Below are positions 1 through 7,620 of a stretch of 64,000 bases of DNA, piece after piece. The position numbers and the translations under genes were made by a program. Source of the stretch: JANQJA01 sp040880285 (GTDB taxonomy: Bacteria > Pseudomonadota > Gammaproteobacteria > Pseudomonadales > Azotimanducaceae); contig JBBDIT010000070.1 of NCBI GenBank assembly GCA_040880285.1, forward strand, positions 1-64,000, given 5' to 3'. The notes beneath the pieces were generated by a model. It was not told the origin of the DNA. It was given only the letters and a program-made list of their open reading frames with translations, and ran no database searches. How positions within the stretch are numbered: the first letter of the stretch is position 1; each line of letters opens with the position of its first letter.

Positions 1-458
1 CTATCATGTGCCGATGAATCGACAGCTAAATTGCTAACAGCCGGGAACATAACACTTAGTAGACGGAAAAATTCCATCTAATCTGGAGGTCTTCAAGAAT
101 TCCATTTCGAAACAGCGCCTTACAAAAGTTTGGTTACTTTTTGACCACATTCTCACTTCTTCCTGAACCTGGCATTGCTGATACAGAGTCCATCTAATCA
201 GAGACAACTTCAACTCTCTACTGCTAATTCCCACGCGCTTTCGACCACTCTTCCATCTAACCACCAAAACGGCCGCTCGCACATGGGCATGGCAGTAGGT
301 TTTATCCAAGAACCGTGCAACAACAGTCTGGGCACTCGTCGCTTGAGACAACGGAAATCGATACACACGTGCTAAAGCGCGGCGGTCACGCCTTACACAG
401 TCCAATTAAAGATATCTATCCCGTAATAAAGGAGTTTGAGCCTTAAGAACAGCAGCCG
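1..458. other. Left-edge region with no recognisable gene
   Basis: These 458 bases lie downstream of purC. A 123-codon open frame exists on the minus strand (34-405), but its translation is rich in Arg, Cys and Val, matches no family I recognise, and has no convincing ribosome binding site. I see no tRNA, terminator or repeat. It may be the edge of a decayed gene or simple intergenic DNA. Confidence 0.4.
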
Positions 459-1511
459 TTACAAAAGGGCATCCAAAATGAGATTGGTCGACTCGACGAT
501 GCGCTGATCACGCGGGCGCAGATCTGGCTCAAACGACTCGCCTAAAAGGTGCTGTAGGCCCTGGATGTAGCGAACCGCGATCTCGTTCGTTTGTTCCTCG
601 GTGAACTGCTGCCCTTTCTCCTTGACCATACCGCGAGCGAACTCTTTTGAGAAGGATACCGGTTTTCCATCCCGGGTCAGCACAGCCCCATTCTCGTCCA
701 ATTTCCAGAAGCGGGAAGAATCCATGGTGTAGAGTTCATCCGCGGACACGATCTGGCCGTCTGCATTGATCCCGTGTTCAGTCTTGGTATCGACGAGCAC
801 CATCCCTCTCTGCGCCAGGTACTGCGTCACAATGCCGAACGCCATCAGAGACGAGTTACGGATCTGCGTGTACTGTTCTTCCGTGACGACACCGTCTTGT
901 ATCAGGTAGTCCACGGCAGTCGTGTGGTCGACCTCGTCTTTGGTGCTCGGCGTATCCATCAGGTAGGGAAGCCGTCCATCGGGCTCAAGCGCGGTGACAT
1001 CAAGCTGGTGACCGGCATAATCCATTGTGGTTTGTCCCTTGTCCTTCGCAGCGAGCCAGTGCTGGTACAGGGAAGTCGAAGTCGAACTCTCCGCCATGTA
1101 GAGGCGTAGCACGTTCTCCACCTTCAACAGATTGAGATTTTCGGCAGGGATCACGGTCGATGTGGGAGCAAGTCCGTCGACTTCGAACTGAGAAGATCCC
1201 AAAACGGGCCGAACCAGTCGGTGCATGTGATCATGGTTAACCGCAAGCACCTGATCCTTGAACGGAATCGCCCCACGATTCACATCGTGGGTGGAGATTC
1301 GATTGTTTCGGAACATCAAACGAATCGGTTTCCCGGATGCGGTCTTCAGGTCGCCGCCGAACACGGAATCGGAAACCTTGCCTTCGAGAACCGTGCAGCC
1401 ACGAAGGCGAGGAAGCTCACCAGCTTCGATCAGCACTTTGACGGAACGGCCTTCGTTCACCGCGGCCCCATGAGTCGCGACAAGTTCGCGGATCTGATCT
1501 TCGTTTAACAT
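459..1511 (-). CDS. purC: Phosphoribosylaminoimidazole-succinocarboxamide synthase (SAICAR synthetase)
   Basis: This cytosolic enzyme joins aspartate to CAIR using ATP in de novo purine synthesis. The 350-residue protein is the longer form of the family. Visible family motifs are the N-terminal GKVSDSVF segment (about residues 44-51, nucleotide-binding region), the RNNRISTHDVNRG stretch (about 68-80), LVDTKTEHG (about 241) and DELYTMDSSRFW (about 257), which together form the substrate pocket. It begins at ATG 1511. The gene upstream on the same strand is the PLP enzyme, whose stop lies 84 bases away, so the two could share a transcript, although I see no functional link. Assignment rests on recognising the family signatures. 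Confidence 0.93.
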   Translation of the reverse strand: MLNEDQIRELVATHGAAVNEGRSVKVLIEAGELPRLRGCTVLEGKVSDSVFGGDLKTASGKPIRLMFRNNRISTHDVNRGAIPFKDQVLAVNHDHMHRLVRPVLGSSQFEVDGLAPTSTVIPAENLNLLKVENVLRLYMAESSTSTSLYQHWLAAKDKGQTTMDYAGHQLDVTALEPDGRLPYLMDTPSTKDEVDHTTAVDYLIQDGVVTEEQYTQIRNSSLMAFGIVTQYLAQRGMVLVDTKTEHGINADGQIVSADELYTMDSSRFWKLDENGAVLTRDGKPVSFSKEFARGMVKEKGQQFTEEQTNEIAVRYIQGLQHLLGESFEPDLRPRDQRIVESTNLILDALL

Positions 1512-1595
1512 CAGTGAAAATCTCCGGCTTTGGCCATCATCTCCTCCAGGGTGAAAAAAACGTAGTTTACCGAAACCGGATGTGCTTACAAGGTC

Positions 1596-2687
1596 CTACG
1601 CCAGTGCCGCGTCACAATCCGCCAGTAGATCCTCAGTGTCCTCGATACCAATCGAAAAACGCACCAGGGAATCGTCGATGCCCATAGAGGCGCGACGNNN
1701 NNNNNNNNNNNNNNNNNNNNNNNNNNNNNNNNNNNNNNNNNNNNNNNNNNNNNNNNNNNNNNNNNNNNNNNNNNNNNNNNNNNNNNNNNNNNNNNNNTCA
1801 TCCAGAAAGGCGGTCAGCGCCTGGGCATTCGCGCAGATCCGTTCCATCCGTAGCGCCAGCGTATCGGAGCCGACAGAGATATGGTGCGCGGCCTCCGGCC
1901 CGAGCGAGGCGCCAAAATCCCGCAGGCCCTTCTTCTTGATTTGCTGGATACCCCAGCCACTGACATCCCCTTTCTTGTAGCTGTCATAGATGTTGGGAAA
2001 CGCCGACCAGTCATAGACGCCGGTTTCCGTAACGGCGCCGCCCAGGGCATTGGCATGGCCGCCAATATATTTGGTGAGGGAATTGATCACCAGACTCGCT
2101 TTGACCGTTTTGGGTTGAAACAGGTACGGCGTGGTCATGGTGTTGTCCACCACATACACCAGGCCCTTTTGTTGGCACAGCTCGCCGATACGCTTCAGGT
2201 CTGAGACCTGTGTTCGCGGATTGGCGATGGTCTCGACAAACACGAGACGCGTATGGTCGGTTATGGCATCAGCGACCGCGTCCACCGATGTCGCATCGAC
2301 AAAGGTGACACCCACTCCGTGAGCATCAAACGAGTTGAACAGACTGTTGGTATTGCCAAACAGGTAGGAACTGGAAATGACCTGGTCGCCGTTACGCAGG
2401 AGTGCAAACAAGGTTGTTCCGATTGCCGCCATGCCGGTAGCAAACGCCGCGGTTGAGACGCCGTCTTCCATCAGAGTGATCTTGTCCTGCAGCGCGGTAA
2501 CCGTCGGATTGACCTGGCGACCGTAAGAGTAGCCCGATTGCCTGCCCTGAAATACGGCGGCAAGGTCGCGCGCATCATCATAGGCGAATGTGACCGAATT
2601 GTGCACGGGTTTATGAATTGAGCCGTGTTCAATGCCGCCAAGACGATCGGAATGCAAGATTCTCGAGGTAAATCCTGTGTCTGCCAT
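1596..2687 (-). CDS. Cys/Met-metabolism PLP enzyme (cystathionine gamma-synthase family), interrupted by assembly gap
   Basis: This is a fold-type I PLP enzyme of the trans-sulfuration group, which handles homoserine esters, cystathionine or methionine. The ATG at 2687 has GGAG 7 bases upstream. Visible landmarks are the YSYGRQVNPTV segment that binds PLP phosphate from the neighbouring subunit, the ATGMAAI loop, VVDNTMTTPY containing the cofactor Asp, and the Schiff-base lysine in INSLTKYIGGH. The 100-N run at 1698-1797 replaces part of the C-terminal domain. Judged from homologues roughly 75-85 residues are missing there, so the N run does not give the true length. The exact reaction (cystathionine gamma-synthase, homoserine-ester sulfhydrylase or a lyase) cannot be read from sequence. 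The Met-rich leader upstream argues for a role in methionine synthesis. Confidence 0.85.
   Translation of the reverse strand: MADTGFTSRILHSDRLGGIEHGSIHKPVHNSVTFAYDDARDLAAVFQGRQSGYSYGRQVNPTVTALQDKITLMEDGVSTAAFATGMAAIGTTLFALLRNGDQVISSSYLFGNTNSLFNSFDAHGVGVTFVDATSVDAVADAITDHTRLVFVETIANPRTQVSDLKRIGELCQQKGLVYVVDNTMTTPYLFQPKTVKASLVINSLTKYIGGHANALGGAVTETGVYDWSAFPNIYDSYKKGDVSGWGIQQIKKKGLRDFGASLGPEAAHHISVGSDTLALRMERICANAQALTAFLDXXXXXXXXXXXXXXXXXXXXXXXXXXXXXXXXXXRRASMGIDDSLVRFSIGIEDTEDLLADCDAALA
1698..1797. other. Assembly gap (100 N) inside the PLP enzyme gene
   Basis: This is a fixed-length run of 100 N. The sequences on its two sides do not overlap, so unlike three other gaps in this window real sequence is missing. 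The gap length is a placeholder. Confidence 0.95.
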
Positions 2688-2699
2688 GTTGTTCTCCGA

Positions 2700-2726
2700 T
2701 TTGCCCGGCCTGGATCTCCGGGCAAA
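2700..2726 (-). promoter_or_regulatory. 9-bp hairpin just before the PLP enzyme ribosome binding site
   Basis: Perfect 9-bp arms at 2700-2708 and 2718-2726 enclose a 9-base loop. On the transcript this hairpin follows the terminator U-tract and overlaps its last bases, ending next to the GGAG of the PLP enzyme. It could pair with or insulate the ribosome binding region. Its role is inferred. Confidence 0.5.
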
Positions 2727-2773
2727 AAAAACCTGCTTTAGTTGCAACTTGTTTTTGCAACTAAAGCAGGTTT
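2724..2773 (-). terminator. Intrinsic terminator in the leader of the PLP enzyme gene (attenuator)
   Basis: Two perfectly complementary 19-base arms (2755-2773 and 2729-2747) surround a 7-base loop. On the minus-strand transcript the hairpin is followed by eight U residues (complement of the A run at 2724-2731). It lies between the leader promoter and the start codon at 2687, so it would end transcription before the structural gene unless prevented. No other minus-strand gene lies upstream that it could serve, apart from the 19-codon leader. Confidence 0.85.
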
Positions 2774-2792
2774 GGTTTCCTCTTTAGCTGCA
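2756..2792 (-). promoter_or_regulatory. Candidate antiterminator helix competing with the leader terminator
   Basis: The strand at 2782-2792 can pair with 2756-2766 over 11 positions, with one G-U wobble and a 15-base loop. The 2756-2766 segment is also the 5' arm of the terminator hairpin, so the two structures exclude each other. This is the arrangement expected of a transcriptional on/off switch. Pairing was found by eye; folding energies were not computed. Confidence 0.6.
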
Positions 2793-2907
2793 TTTGTATC
2801 GCGCCCGCAAGCTGAATCATCAAATCGGCGCAGGACGGTATTCTAGGCGGCGCTAGCGGACAAATCAACCGGGCACCGGCGAGCAGGGAATTCGGCCGGG
2901 CAGGAAA

Positions 2908-2967
2908 TCAGCCTGGGCTCGGTGCCATCGACATCATCATGTTGTGATCAAACCGGTTAGGGTTCAT
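2908..2967 (-). CDS. Met-rich leader peptide, 19 codons
   Basis: The short frame encodes MNPNRFDHNMMMSMAPSPG and ends at TGA 2908-2910. The ATG at 2967 has GGAG with a 7-base spacer (2975-2978), a good initiation site. Five of 19 residues are Met, including a Met-Met-Met-Ser-Met cluster at codons 10-14. Just after that cluster, 2920-2926 can pair with 2872-2878 (7 bp), an arm that a ribosome stalled on the Met codons would cover. It sits about 19 bases after the likely transcription start and upstream of a terminator and a sulfur amino-acid enzyme. I read it as an attenuation leader peptide; no homologue search was possible. Confidence 0.7.
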   Translation of the reverse strand: MNPNRFDHNMMMSMAPSPG

Positions 2968-2992
2968 TGCTGCGCTCCACTTAAGGCGGTCC

Positions 2993-3020
2993 ACAATAGT
3001 TGCTAGAATGCCGAAGTCAA
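2993..3020 (-). promoter_or_regulatory. Sigma-70-type promoter for the Met leader and PLP enzyme
   Basis: On the minus strand TTGACT (3015-3020) and TATTGT (2993-2998) are separated by 16 bases. Transcription would begin near 2986, giving a leader RNA of about 260 bases to the end of the terminator U-tract. The site lies in the divergent region shared with the aminopeptidase gene. Confidence 0.6.
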
Positions 3021-3038
3021 TCCCGAAAGGCAGTAGCT

Positions 3039-4337
3039 ATGCAAAAGCACGCGTTCAACGAGGGCCTGCTGGCGTACCTCGCGGCTTCACCTACCCCATT
3101 TCATGCGGTCACCAGTATGGTTGGGATCCTCAAAGACAAGGGCTTCAAACCGCTGGCCGAAGGTGATGCCTGGTCGGTCAAGCCGGGAAAGTACTATGTG
3201 GTGCGCAATGGTTCCTCGATTGTGGCGTTTGTACTCGGCAAGGATTCGCCGGTGAAAACCGGTATCCGGCTGGTAGGCGCCCACACCGACAGCCCTTGCC
3301 TCAAGCTTAAACCACGTCCGGAGACGCTGGCGCAAGGTTACCTGCAATTCGGCGTCGAGGTCTACGGCGGTGTTTTGCTGGCACCCTGGTTCGATCGAGA
3401 CCTGTCCCTGGCTGGTCGAGTGACCTGTCAGGGTGCCGACAACAGCATCACGAATTACCTGATCAATTTCGAGCGTGCTATCGCGACCGTACCGAGCCTT
3501 GCCATCCATCTGGACCGCGAGGTCAATAACGCCCGCAGCATCAATCCACAGCGGGATATCCCGCCTGTGATTATGCGTGCCGACAAGGCCGAGTCCCTTG
3601 AGCCACGCTTGATCGCCCAAATCAAAAAGGAACACCGGGGTGCGAAAGTCAAACGCATTCTGGGCCACGAGTTATCTTTTTACGACACGCAAGCACCCGC
3701 AATTACCGGATTCAACAACGACTTTATTGCCAGCGCCCGGCTCGACAATCTGCTCAGTTGTTACACCGGCATGATGAGTCTTTTGGAAGCCAGCCCTGAT
3801 GTTACCAGCCTGCTGGTGTGTAACGACCACGAGGAAGTCGGTAGTGCATCAGCCGAGGGCGCGCAGGGGCCGTTCCTGCGATCCGTCATTGAGCGATTGT
3901 TGCCAGAAGTTGACGCGCGGTACCAGGCGATTTCAAAGTCGCTGCTGATTTCAACGGACAATGCCCACGGCATTCATCCCAATTACGCGGACCGCCATGA
4001 CAGTAATCACGGACCGATCATGAACAAGGGTCCGGTCATCAAGGTGAACACCAACCAGCGTTATGCGACCAATAGTGAAACTTCCGCTTATTTCGAATCC
4101 CTTTGTCGCACCGCACGGGTACCGGTCCAGGTATTTGTGAATCGTACCGATATGGCGTGCGGCAGCACCATTGGCCCACTGACCGCCAAGGAAATCGGCG
4201 TCCGCACCCTGGACGTCGGCGTGCCGACTTTTGCCATGCACTCTATTCGCGAACTCGGGGGCGTCGACGATGCGCACCACCTGCACAAGGCACTGACCAG
4301 GTTCTACAAAGACACAGGACCACTGGGTGCTGGCTAA
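3039..4337 (+). CDS. apeB: M18 family aminopeptidase
   Basis: This cytosolic di-zinc aminopeptidase removes N-terminal residues from peptides. The 432-residue protein shows the M18 landmarks: GAHTDSPCLKLKP (about residue 84, metal-binding His and Asp), the DNLLSCYTG segment, NDHEEVGS (catalytic and metal Glu pair), a late STDNAHGIHPNY with metal Asp, and the C-terminal FAMHSIRELGG that supplies the last metal His. The start at ATG 3039 was chosen over a frame opening 13 codons earlier because AAAGG precedes it and it matches the family N-terminus. It is divergent from the PLP enzyme and its leader, and converges with the citrate synthase gene 9 bases beyond its stop. Confidence 0.92.
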   Translation: MQKHAFNEGLLAYLAASPTPFHAVTSMVGILKDKGFKPLAEGDAWSVKPGKYYVVRNGSSIVAFVLGKDSPVKTGIRLVGAHTDSPCLKLKPRPETLAQGYLQFGVEVYGGVLLAPWFDRDLSLAGRVTCQGADNSITNYLINFERAIATVPSLAIHLDREVNNARSINPQRDIPPVIMRADKAESLEPRLIAQIKKEHRGAKVKRILGHELSFYDTQAPAITGFNNDFIASARLDNLLSCYTGMMSLLEASPDVTSLLVCNDHEEVGSASAEGAQGPFLRSVIERLLPEVDARYQAISKSLLISTDNAHGIHPNYADRHDSNHGPIMNKGPVIKVNTNQRYATNSETSAYFESLCRTARVPVQVFVNRTDMACGSTIGPLTAKEIGVRTLDVGVPTFAMHSIRELGGVDDAHHLHKALTRFYKDTGPLGAG

Positions 4338-4346
4338 TGCAATGTC

Positions 4347-5462
4347 TCAAACGGCAATCGTTCGATGCGCCGGGCCGACATACTCGGCCCTGGGTCGGAT
4401 GATGCGATTGTCCAAACGTGATTCCATAAAGTGCGCCAGCCACCCAATGACACGAGACAAGGCAAACACCGAAGTGAAATAACGAGACGGAATACCGATT
4501 GCCTCGTACACCGCGCCCTTATAGAACTCGAGATTCGCCCAAACTTCCTTACCTTTGGCCTGCATGGCCTGGTTAAACGCTGTCTCCAGCGCAACCAGCG
4601 TGTCGAAGTGGTTCTGGTACGGCGTGCCGGTACAAAGCTGCACCGCCAGCGGCTTTAAAATTAGCGCACGCGGATCGACCTTGCGATACTCGCGATGACC
4701 CATGCCCATCAATTTCCCTTTTCGTGCCAACAGGTCGTCGATAAAGGCCGCCGCGGCTTCCGGCCTGGCGACCGTTTTCGCATCGTTCAGCGCGGCCTCA
4801 TCCGCACCGCCATGCAGGATACCGAAGAGCGCCCCCACAGCCGAGGAAAATACCGCATCCACCGGTGCCAGGGTGCTGGCAACCACCCGACCCGTAAAAG
4901 TACCGGCATTGAAGCTGTGTTCCATCTGCAGGATCTGCACGACTTTCAGAATATCAACATGCTCTGGCATGGCTTCCTGGCCGGTAAACATCGTCAGAAA
5001 ATTTTCCAGATACTCCATGTCGGCATCGAAGGCCGGCAGGCTCCCCGTGGTGGTGATGCGGTGGAAAGCGGCGATGAGTGACGGCATCCGCGCCACGATC
5101 TGCAGCCCCTGGACCGCCTCTTCATCCAGGGATCGAAACGAGACTTCCGGGTCCAGTTGCAGCAGCGGGATCACCGATTGCAGCATTCGCATGGGATGCA
5201 GGCCAGTAGGCATGACCTCAAGGACCCTGGTTTCTGCTTTTAGGATCTCACCGTGAGTGGCGAGGAATCCTTCCAGGTCGGCCTTTTCAGCGGCCGTCGG
5301 TAACTCGCCGAACAGCACCAGCCACATCACGGTCGCATAGTCCTGTTTAACAAGTTCTTCGATGGCATAGCCGCGGTAACTCAACCGGCCAATATCACCT
5401 TCCACATGGCTGATCGCGGTCTCACCAGCCACCACCCCTTCAAGCCCTTTAGCATACGCCAT
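4347..5462 (-). CDS. Citrate synthase family protein (short, type I-like; citrate or 2-methylcitrate synthase)
   Basis: Enzymes of this family condense acetyl-CoA or propionyl-CoA with oxaloacetate. The 371-residue length fits the compact citrate/2-methylcitrate synthase group rather than the long NADH-regulated enzyme. The active-site His motifs HGGADEAA and MGHREYRKVDPRA are present. The third catalytic position lies in NLEFYKG, where most homologues have Asp and this one has Glu. ATG 5462 is preferred because GGGGAG lies 6 bases upstream; a TTG two codons earlier is in frame. No prpB, prpD or other methylcitrate-cycle gene is nearby, so the substrate is open. Confidence 0.85.
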   Translation of the reverse strand: MAYAKGLEGVVAGETAISHVEGDIGRLSYRGYAIEELVKQDYATVMWLVLFGELPTAAEKADLEGFLATHGEILKAETRVLEVMPTGLHPMRMLQSVIPLLQLDPEVSFRSLDEEAVQGLQIVARMPSLIAAFHRITTTGSLPAFDADMEYLENFLTMFTGQEAMPEHVDILKVVQILQMEHSFNAGTFTGRVVASTLAPVDAVFSSAVGALFGILHGGADEAALNDAKTVARPEAAAAFIDDLLARKGKLMGMGHREYRKVDPRALILKPLAVQLCTGTPYQNHFDTLVALETAFNQAMQAKGKEVWANLEFYKGAVYEAIGIPSRYFTSVFALSRVIGWLAHFMESRLDNRIIRPRAEYVGPAHRTIAV

Positions 5463-5624
5463 GACCAACTCCCCGTTACCGTTCAGTTAACTCTCTTGAG
5501 GTAAAAGTATGTAAAGGTGAGTCGAAAAAATAAAATTAAACGTTTTTATCAAGCGATTAGCTGGCGTAATAAGCCGTGGCGCGAGGTCAGGCCGCGCTAC
5601 ACCTGGGCAATCGATAGATCCGGG

Positions 5625-5912
5625 TTACTTGTGTGCAATCGGTTTGTCAGTGAAGAGATAGTCCTTGAGTTCCTTGTCAAAAGTCGGATCCTTGCGCCGG
5701 ATCCATTCCAGTACCATGGCTGCATGCTCTTTTTCTTCATCCCGGTTATGGGCAAGAATCGCTTGCAAATCTTCATCCTTGCAGGCATTTACGCGCTGGT
5801 TATACCAGTCTACTGCTTCCAGTTCTTCCATCAATGAGGTAATAGCGCGATGCATATCCCGCGTCTCATCACTGAGTTCTTCAATGGGTTCGTGGTAACC
5901 CTCATTTGCCAT
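5625..5912 (-). CDS. Encapsulated-ferritin-type (EncFtn) ferroxidase, orphan
   Basis: This small 95-residue two-helix protein strongly resembles the EncFtn family of Rhodospirillum rubrum (compared from memory), which dimerises to form a ferroxidase site and normally works inside an encapsulin shell. The metal residues are conserved: Glu29, Glu30 and Glu32 with Trp36 in MEELEAVDWY, and Glu60 with His63 in DEEKEHAAM. The start at ATG 5912 has AAGGAG nearby; an in-frame start 38 codons upstream is less likely. The protein ends at YLFTDKPIAHK, where known cargo proteins carry a longer tail with the encapsulin-targeting peptide. No encapsulin gene lies in the window. Probably an iron-oxidising protein acting without, or apart from, a shell. 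Confidence 0.88.
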   Translation of the reverse strand: MANEGYHEPIEELSDETRDMHRAITSLMEELEAVDWYNQRVNACKDEDLQAILAHNRDEEKEHAAMVLEWIRRKDPTFDKELKDYLFTDKPIAHK

Positions 5913-5944
5913 GGTAATACGCTCCTTGACTGCACTGCGTTTGA

Positions 5945-5973
5945 TTCTATCGAGCCGGTTGCGTGATAACAAT
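5945..5973 (-). promoter_or_regulatory. Sigma-70-type promoter of the EncFtn gene
   Basis: On the minus strand TTGTTA (5968-5973) and TAGAAT (5945-5950) are exactly 17 bases apart. Transcription would start near 5938, about 26 bases before the start codon. I see no clear Fur box next to it. Confidence 0.55.
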
Positions 5974-6029
5974 TGGACATTGGTATTTTTGCTTGTTAAA
6001 ACAATGCTATCCTGGTTACGCAGCACTCT

Positions 6030-6698
6030 ATGAACACACCGATCATCGGTGTCACCGGCTCCTCAAAACGCTGGTCGCCCTCCTGGTGGTGCATCCGCAC
6101 CGCTTTGTTTCTTACCGGTTGCCGTGCGCATCGGATTTCCGTTCTCCGTCCCAATATCCCGCGAAACATCGATGGCTTTGTCATTAGCGGCGGCGATGAC
6201 ATTCATCCGCACCTGTATGATAAAGCGCCACCAGACGCCGAGGGTGACTTTGACCCCGAGCGGGATCAGTTGGAGATTACCTGTATCAACCACGCCCTTG
6301 AGTCAGGCAAGCCCCTTCTCGGCATTTGTCGAGGCGCCCAGCTCATCAATGTAGTGCTGGGTGGCGACCTGCACCAGGACATCAATCCACTGCGTAAAAT
6401 CACCTCCCGGCGCGCACACCTGGCACCCCTGAAGACGATCCTGCTGGAACCACAAAGCCACATCGCAGAGGCCGTCAAGCGCAAGAGGCTAAAGGTGAAC
6501 AGCCTGCACAATCAGGCGGTCAGGAATCTGGGCAAGGGATTATGCTGTGTTGGCCGCGATAAGGATGACATCATTCAGGCGTTCGAGTCAGAAGCCGGTG
6601 TGATTGGCGTGCAATGGCACCCGGAATACCTGTTGATATTTCCCTCGCAACTGGCCATCTTCAAATGGTTGCACCATTTCATCAAGGATAAGGATTAG
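6030..6698 (+). CDS. Class I glutamine amidotransferase-like protein (peptidase C26 family)
   Basis: Members cleave gamma-glutamyl amides, for example gamma-glutamyl-gamma-aminobutyrate (PuuD type). The 222-residue protein contains the ISGGDDIHPHLY oxyanion region (about 52-63), the nucleophile Cys in GICRGAQLIN (about 100) and the catalytic pair His-Pro-Glu in VQWHPEYL. The N-terminal part after GVTGSSKRW is divergent. The stop is 4 bases before the start of a LysR regulator on the same strand, so the two are probably cotranscribed. The substrate is unknown; no other putrescine-degradation gene is present. Confidence 0.82.
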   Translation: MNTPIIGVTGSSKRWSPSWWCIRTALFLTGCRAHRISVLRPNIPRNIDGFVISGGDDIHPHLYDKAPPDAEGDFDPERDQLEITCINHALESGKPLLGICRGAQLINVVLGGDLHQDINPLRKITSRRAHLAPLKTILLEPQSHIAEAVKRKRLKVNSLHNQAVRNLGKGLCCVGRDKDDIIQAFESEAGVIGVQWHPEYLLIFPSQLAIFKWLHHFIKDKD

Positions 6699-6702
6699 GC
6701 AC

Positions 6703-7620
6703 ATGCCGGTTCATATCGAAACGCACGAAATTCGAGTTTTCAAAGCCGTCTACGAAGAGAATGGGTTCAAGAAGGCTGCAGACAAACTATTTGTGACTCA
6801 ATCAGCCGTCAGCCAGACGATAGCCAATCTTGAGAAAAAACTCGATACCGTGTTGCTGGAACGCAACCCGCTCAAACTGACCCAGGCCGGTATCAGGCTG
6901 CTCAACTACGCCGATGCCGTACTGAGCGAAGAGCAGAATGTGCTAACGGACATTGGCAACATCAAAAACGGGATTCTCTCGACCCTGTTGCTTGCCATCA
7001 ATGGCACCGTCAATTCCCTGTATGCGCAACGCCTCATGGCCGCTTACTGCGAGGTATCACCCCTGACGCGGCTACAATTGAATATCATGCCGAGTCGGCA
7101 GATCATCTCCGCCATCACCTCGGATCTATGGGAGCTTGGGTTTGGTCCTTTCCAGCAGCAGATGCCGGACATCTTCCATACCATTGCACTGTTTGAAGAC
7201 ACCCGTCGGCTCACCATCAGCCGCCATCACCCCGGTTACCAGGCGTTTGCTCGTGACCCGGGAGCGCTGGCCCAGCGAGTACCCCTTATTGTCTCTCACC
7301 TGGATGATCCCGACATGCGTCCGGCAATTCAGAAGTTACGGGATTCATTCGGCACGATCTGGGAAGTCAATGATATGGGACTGCGCATGAACCTGGTCGC
7401 GCAGGGGCTCGCGATGAGTTACCTGGACCAGCGTTTGATTGCGGCGCACCCGGATCACACCGACATGGTAGCGATAGATTCACTTTCGTTTGCAAACATT
7501 CGCCTGACCTACGGCATCTATCATCGAAAACGCAAACAACTCTCCGTGGGTGCAGAGCGATTCATCGAGGTCTGCCGGTCATTCGGCTTTGGCCAGGGCG
7601 GCACCCAATTACTCAGGTAG
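6703..7620 (+). CDS. LysR-family transcriptional regulator
   Basis: The 305-residue protein has an N-terminal winged helix-turn-helix (EIRVFKAVYEENGFKKAADKLFVTQSAVSQTIANLEKKL, split as residues about 8-46) followed by a substrate-binding effector domain of about 210 residues. It directly follows the C26 amidotransferase gene. Its last 12 bases overlap the 3' end of the convergent ABC transporter gene, so it may control either neighbour. LysR regulators usually act on a divergent gene, but none is divergent here. The effector is unknown. Confidence 0.88.
   Translation: MPVHIETHEIRVFKAVYEENGFKKAADKLFVTQSAVSQTIANLEKKLDTVLLERNPLKLTQAGIRLLNYADAVLSEEQNVLTDIGNIKNGILSTLLLAINGTVNSLYAQRLMAAYCEVSPLTRLQLNIMPSRQIISAITSDLWELGFGPFQQQMPDIFHTIALFEDTRRLTISRHHPGYQAFARDPGALAQRVPLIVSHLDDPDMRPAIQKLRDSFGTIWEVNDMGLRMNLVAQGLAMSYLDQRLIAAHPDHTDMVAIDSLSFANIRLTYGIYHRKRKQLSVGAERFIEVCRSFGFGQGGTQLLR

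Noticed and set aside
34..405. 123-codon minus-strand frame at the left edge as a gene
   Set aside because: No recognisable domain, unusual composition, no ribosome binding site.
2774..2907. Known SAM riboswitch in the PLP enzyme leader
   Set aside because: I could not recognise the conserved core of the SAM-I or SAM-II classes by eye; a covariance-model search would be needed to exclude them.
5913..6026. 38-residue N-terminal extension of the EncFtn protein
   Set aside because: The promoter at 5945-5973 and the AAGGAG before ATG 5912 place the start downstream; the extension has no family similarity.
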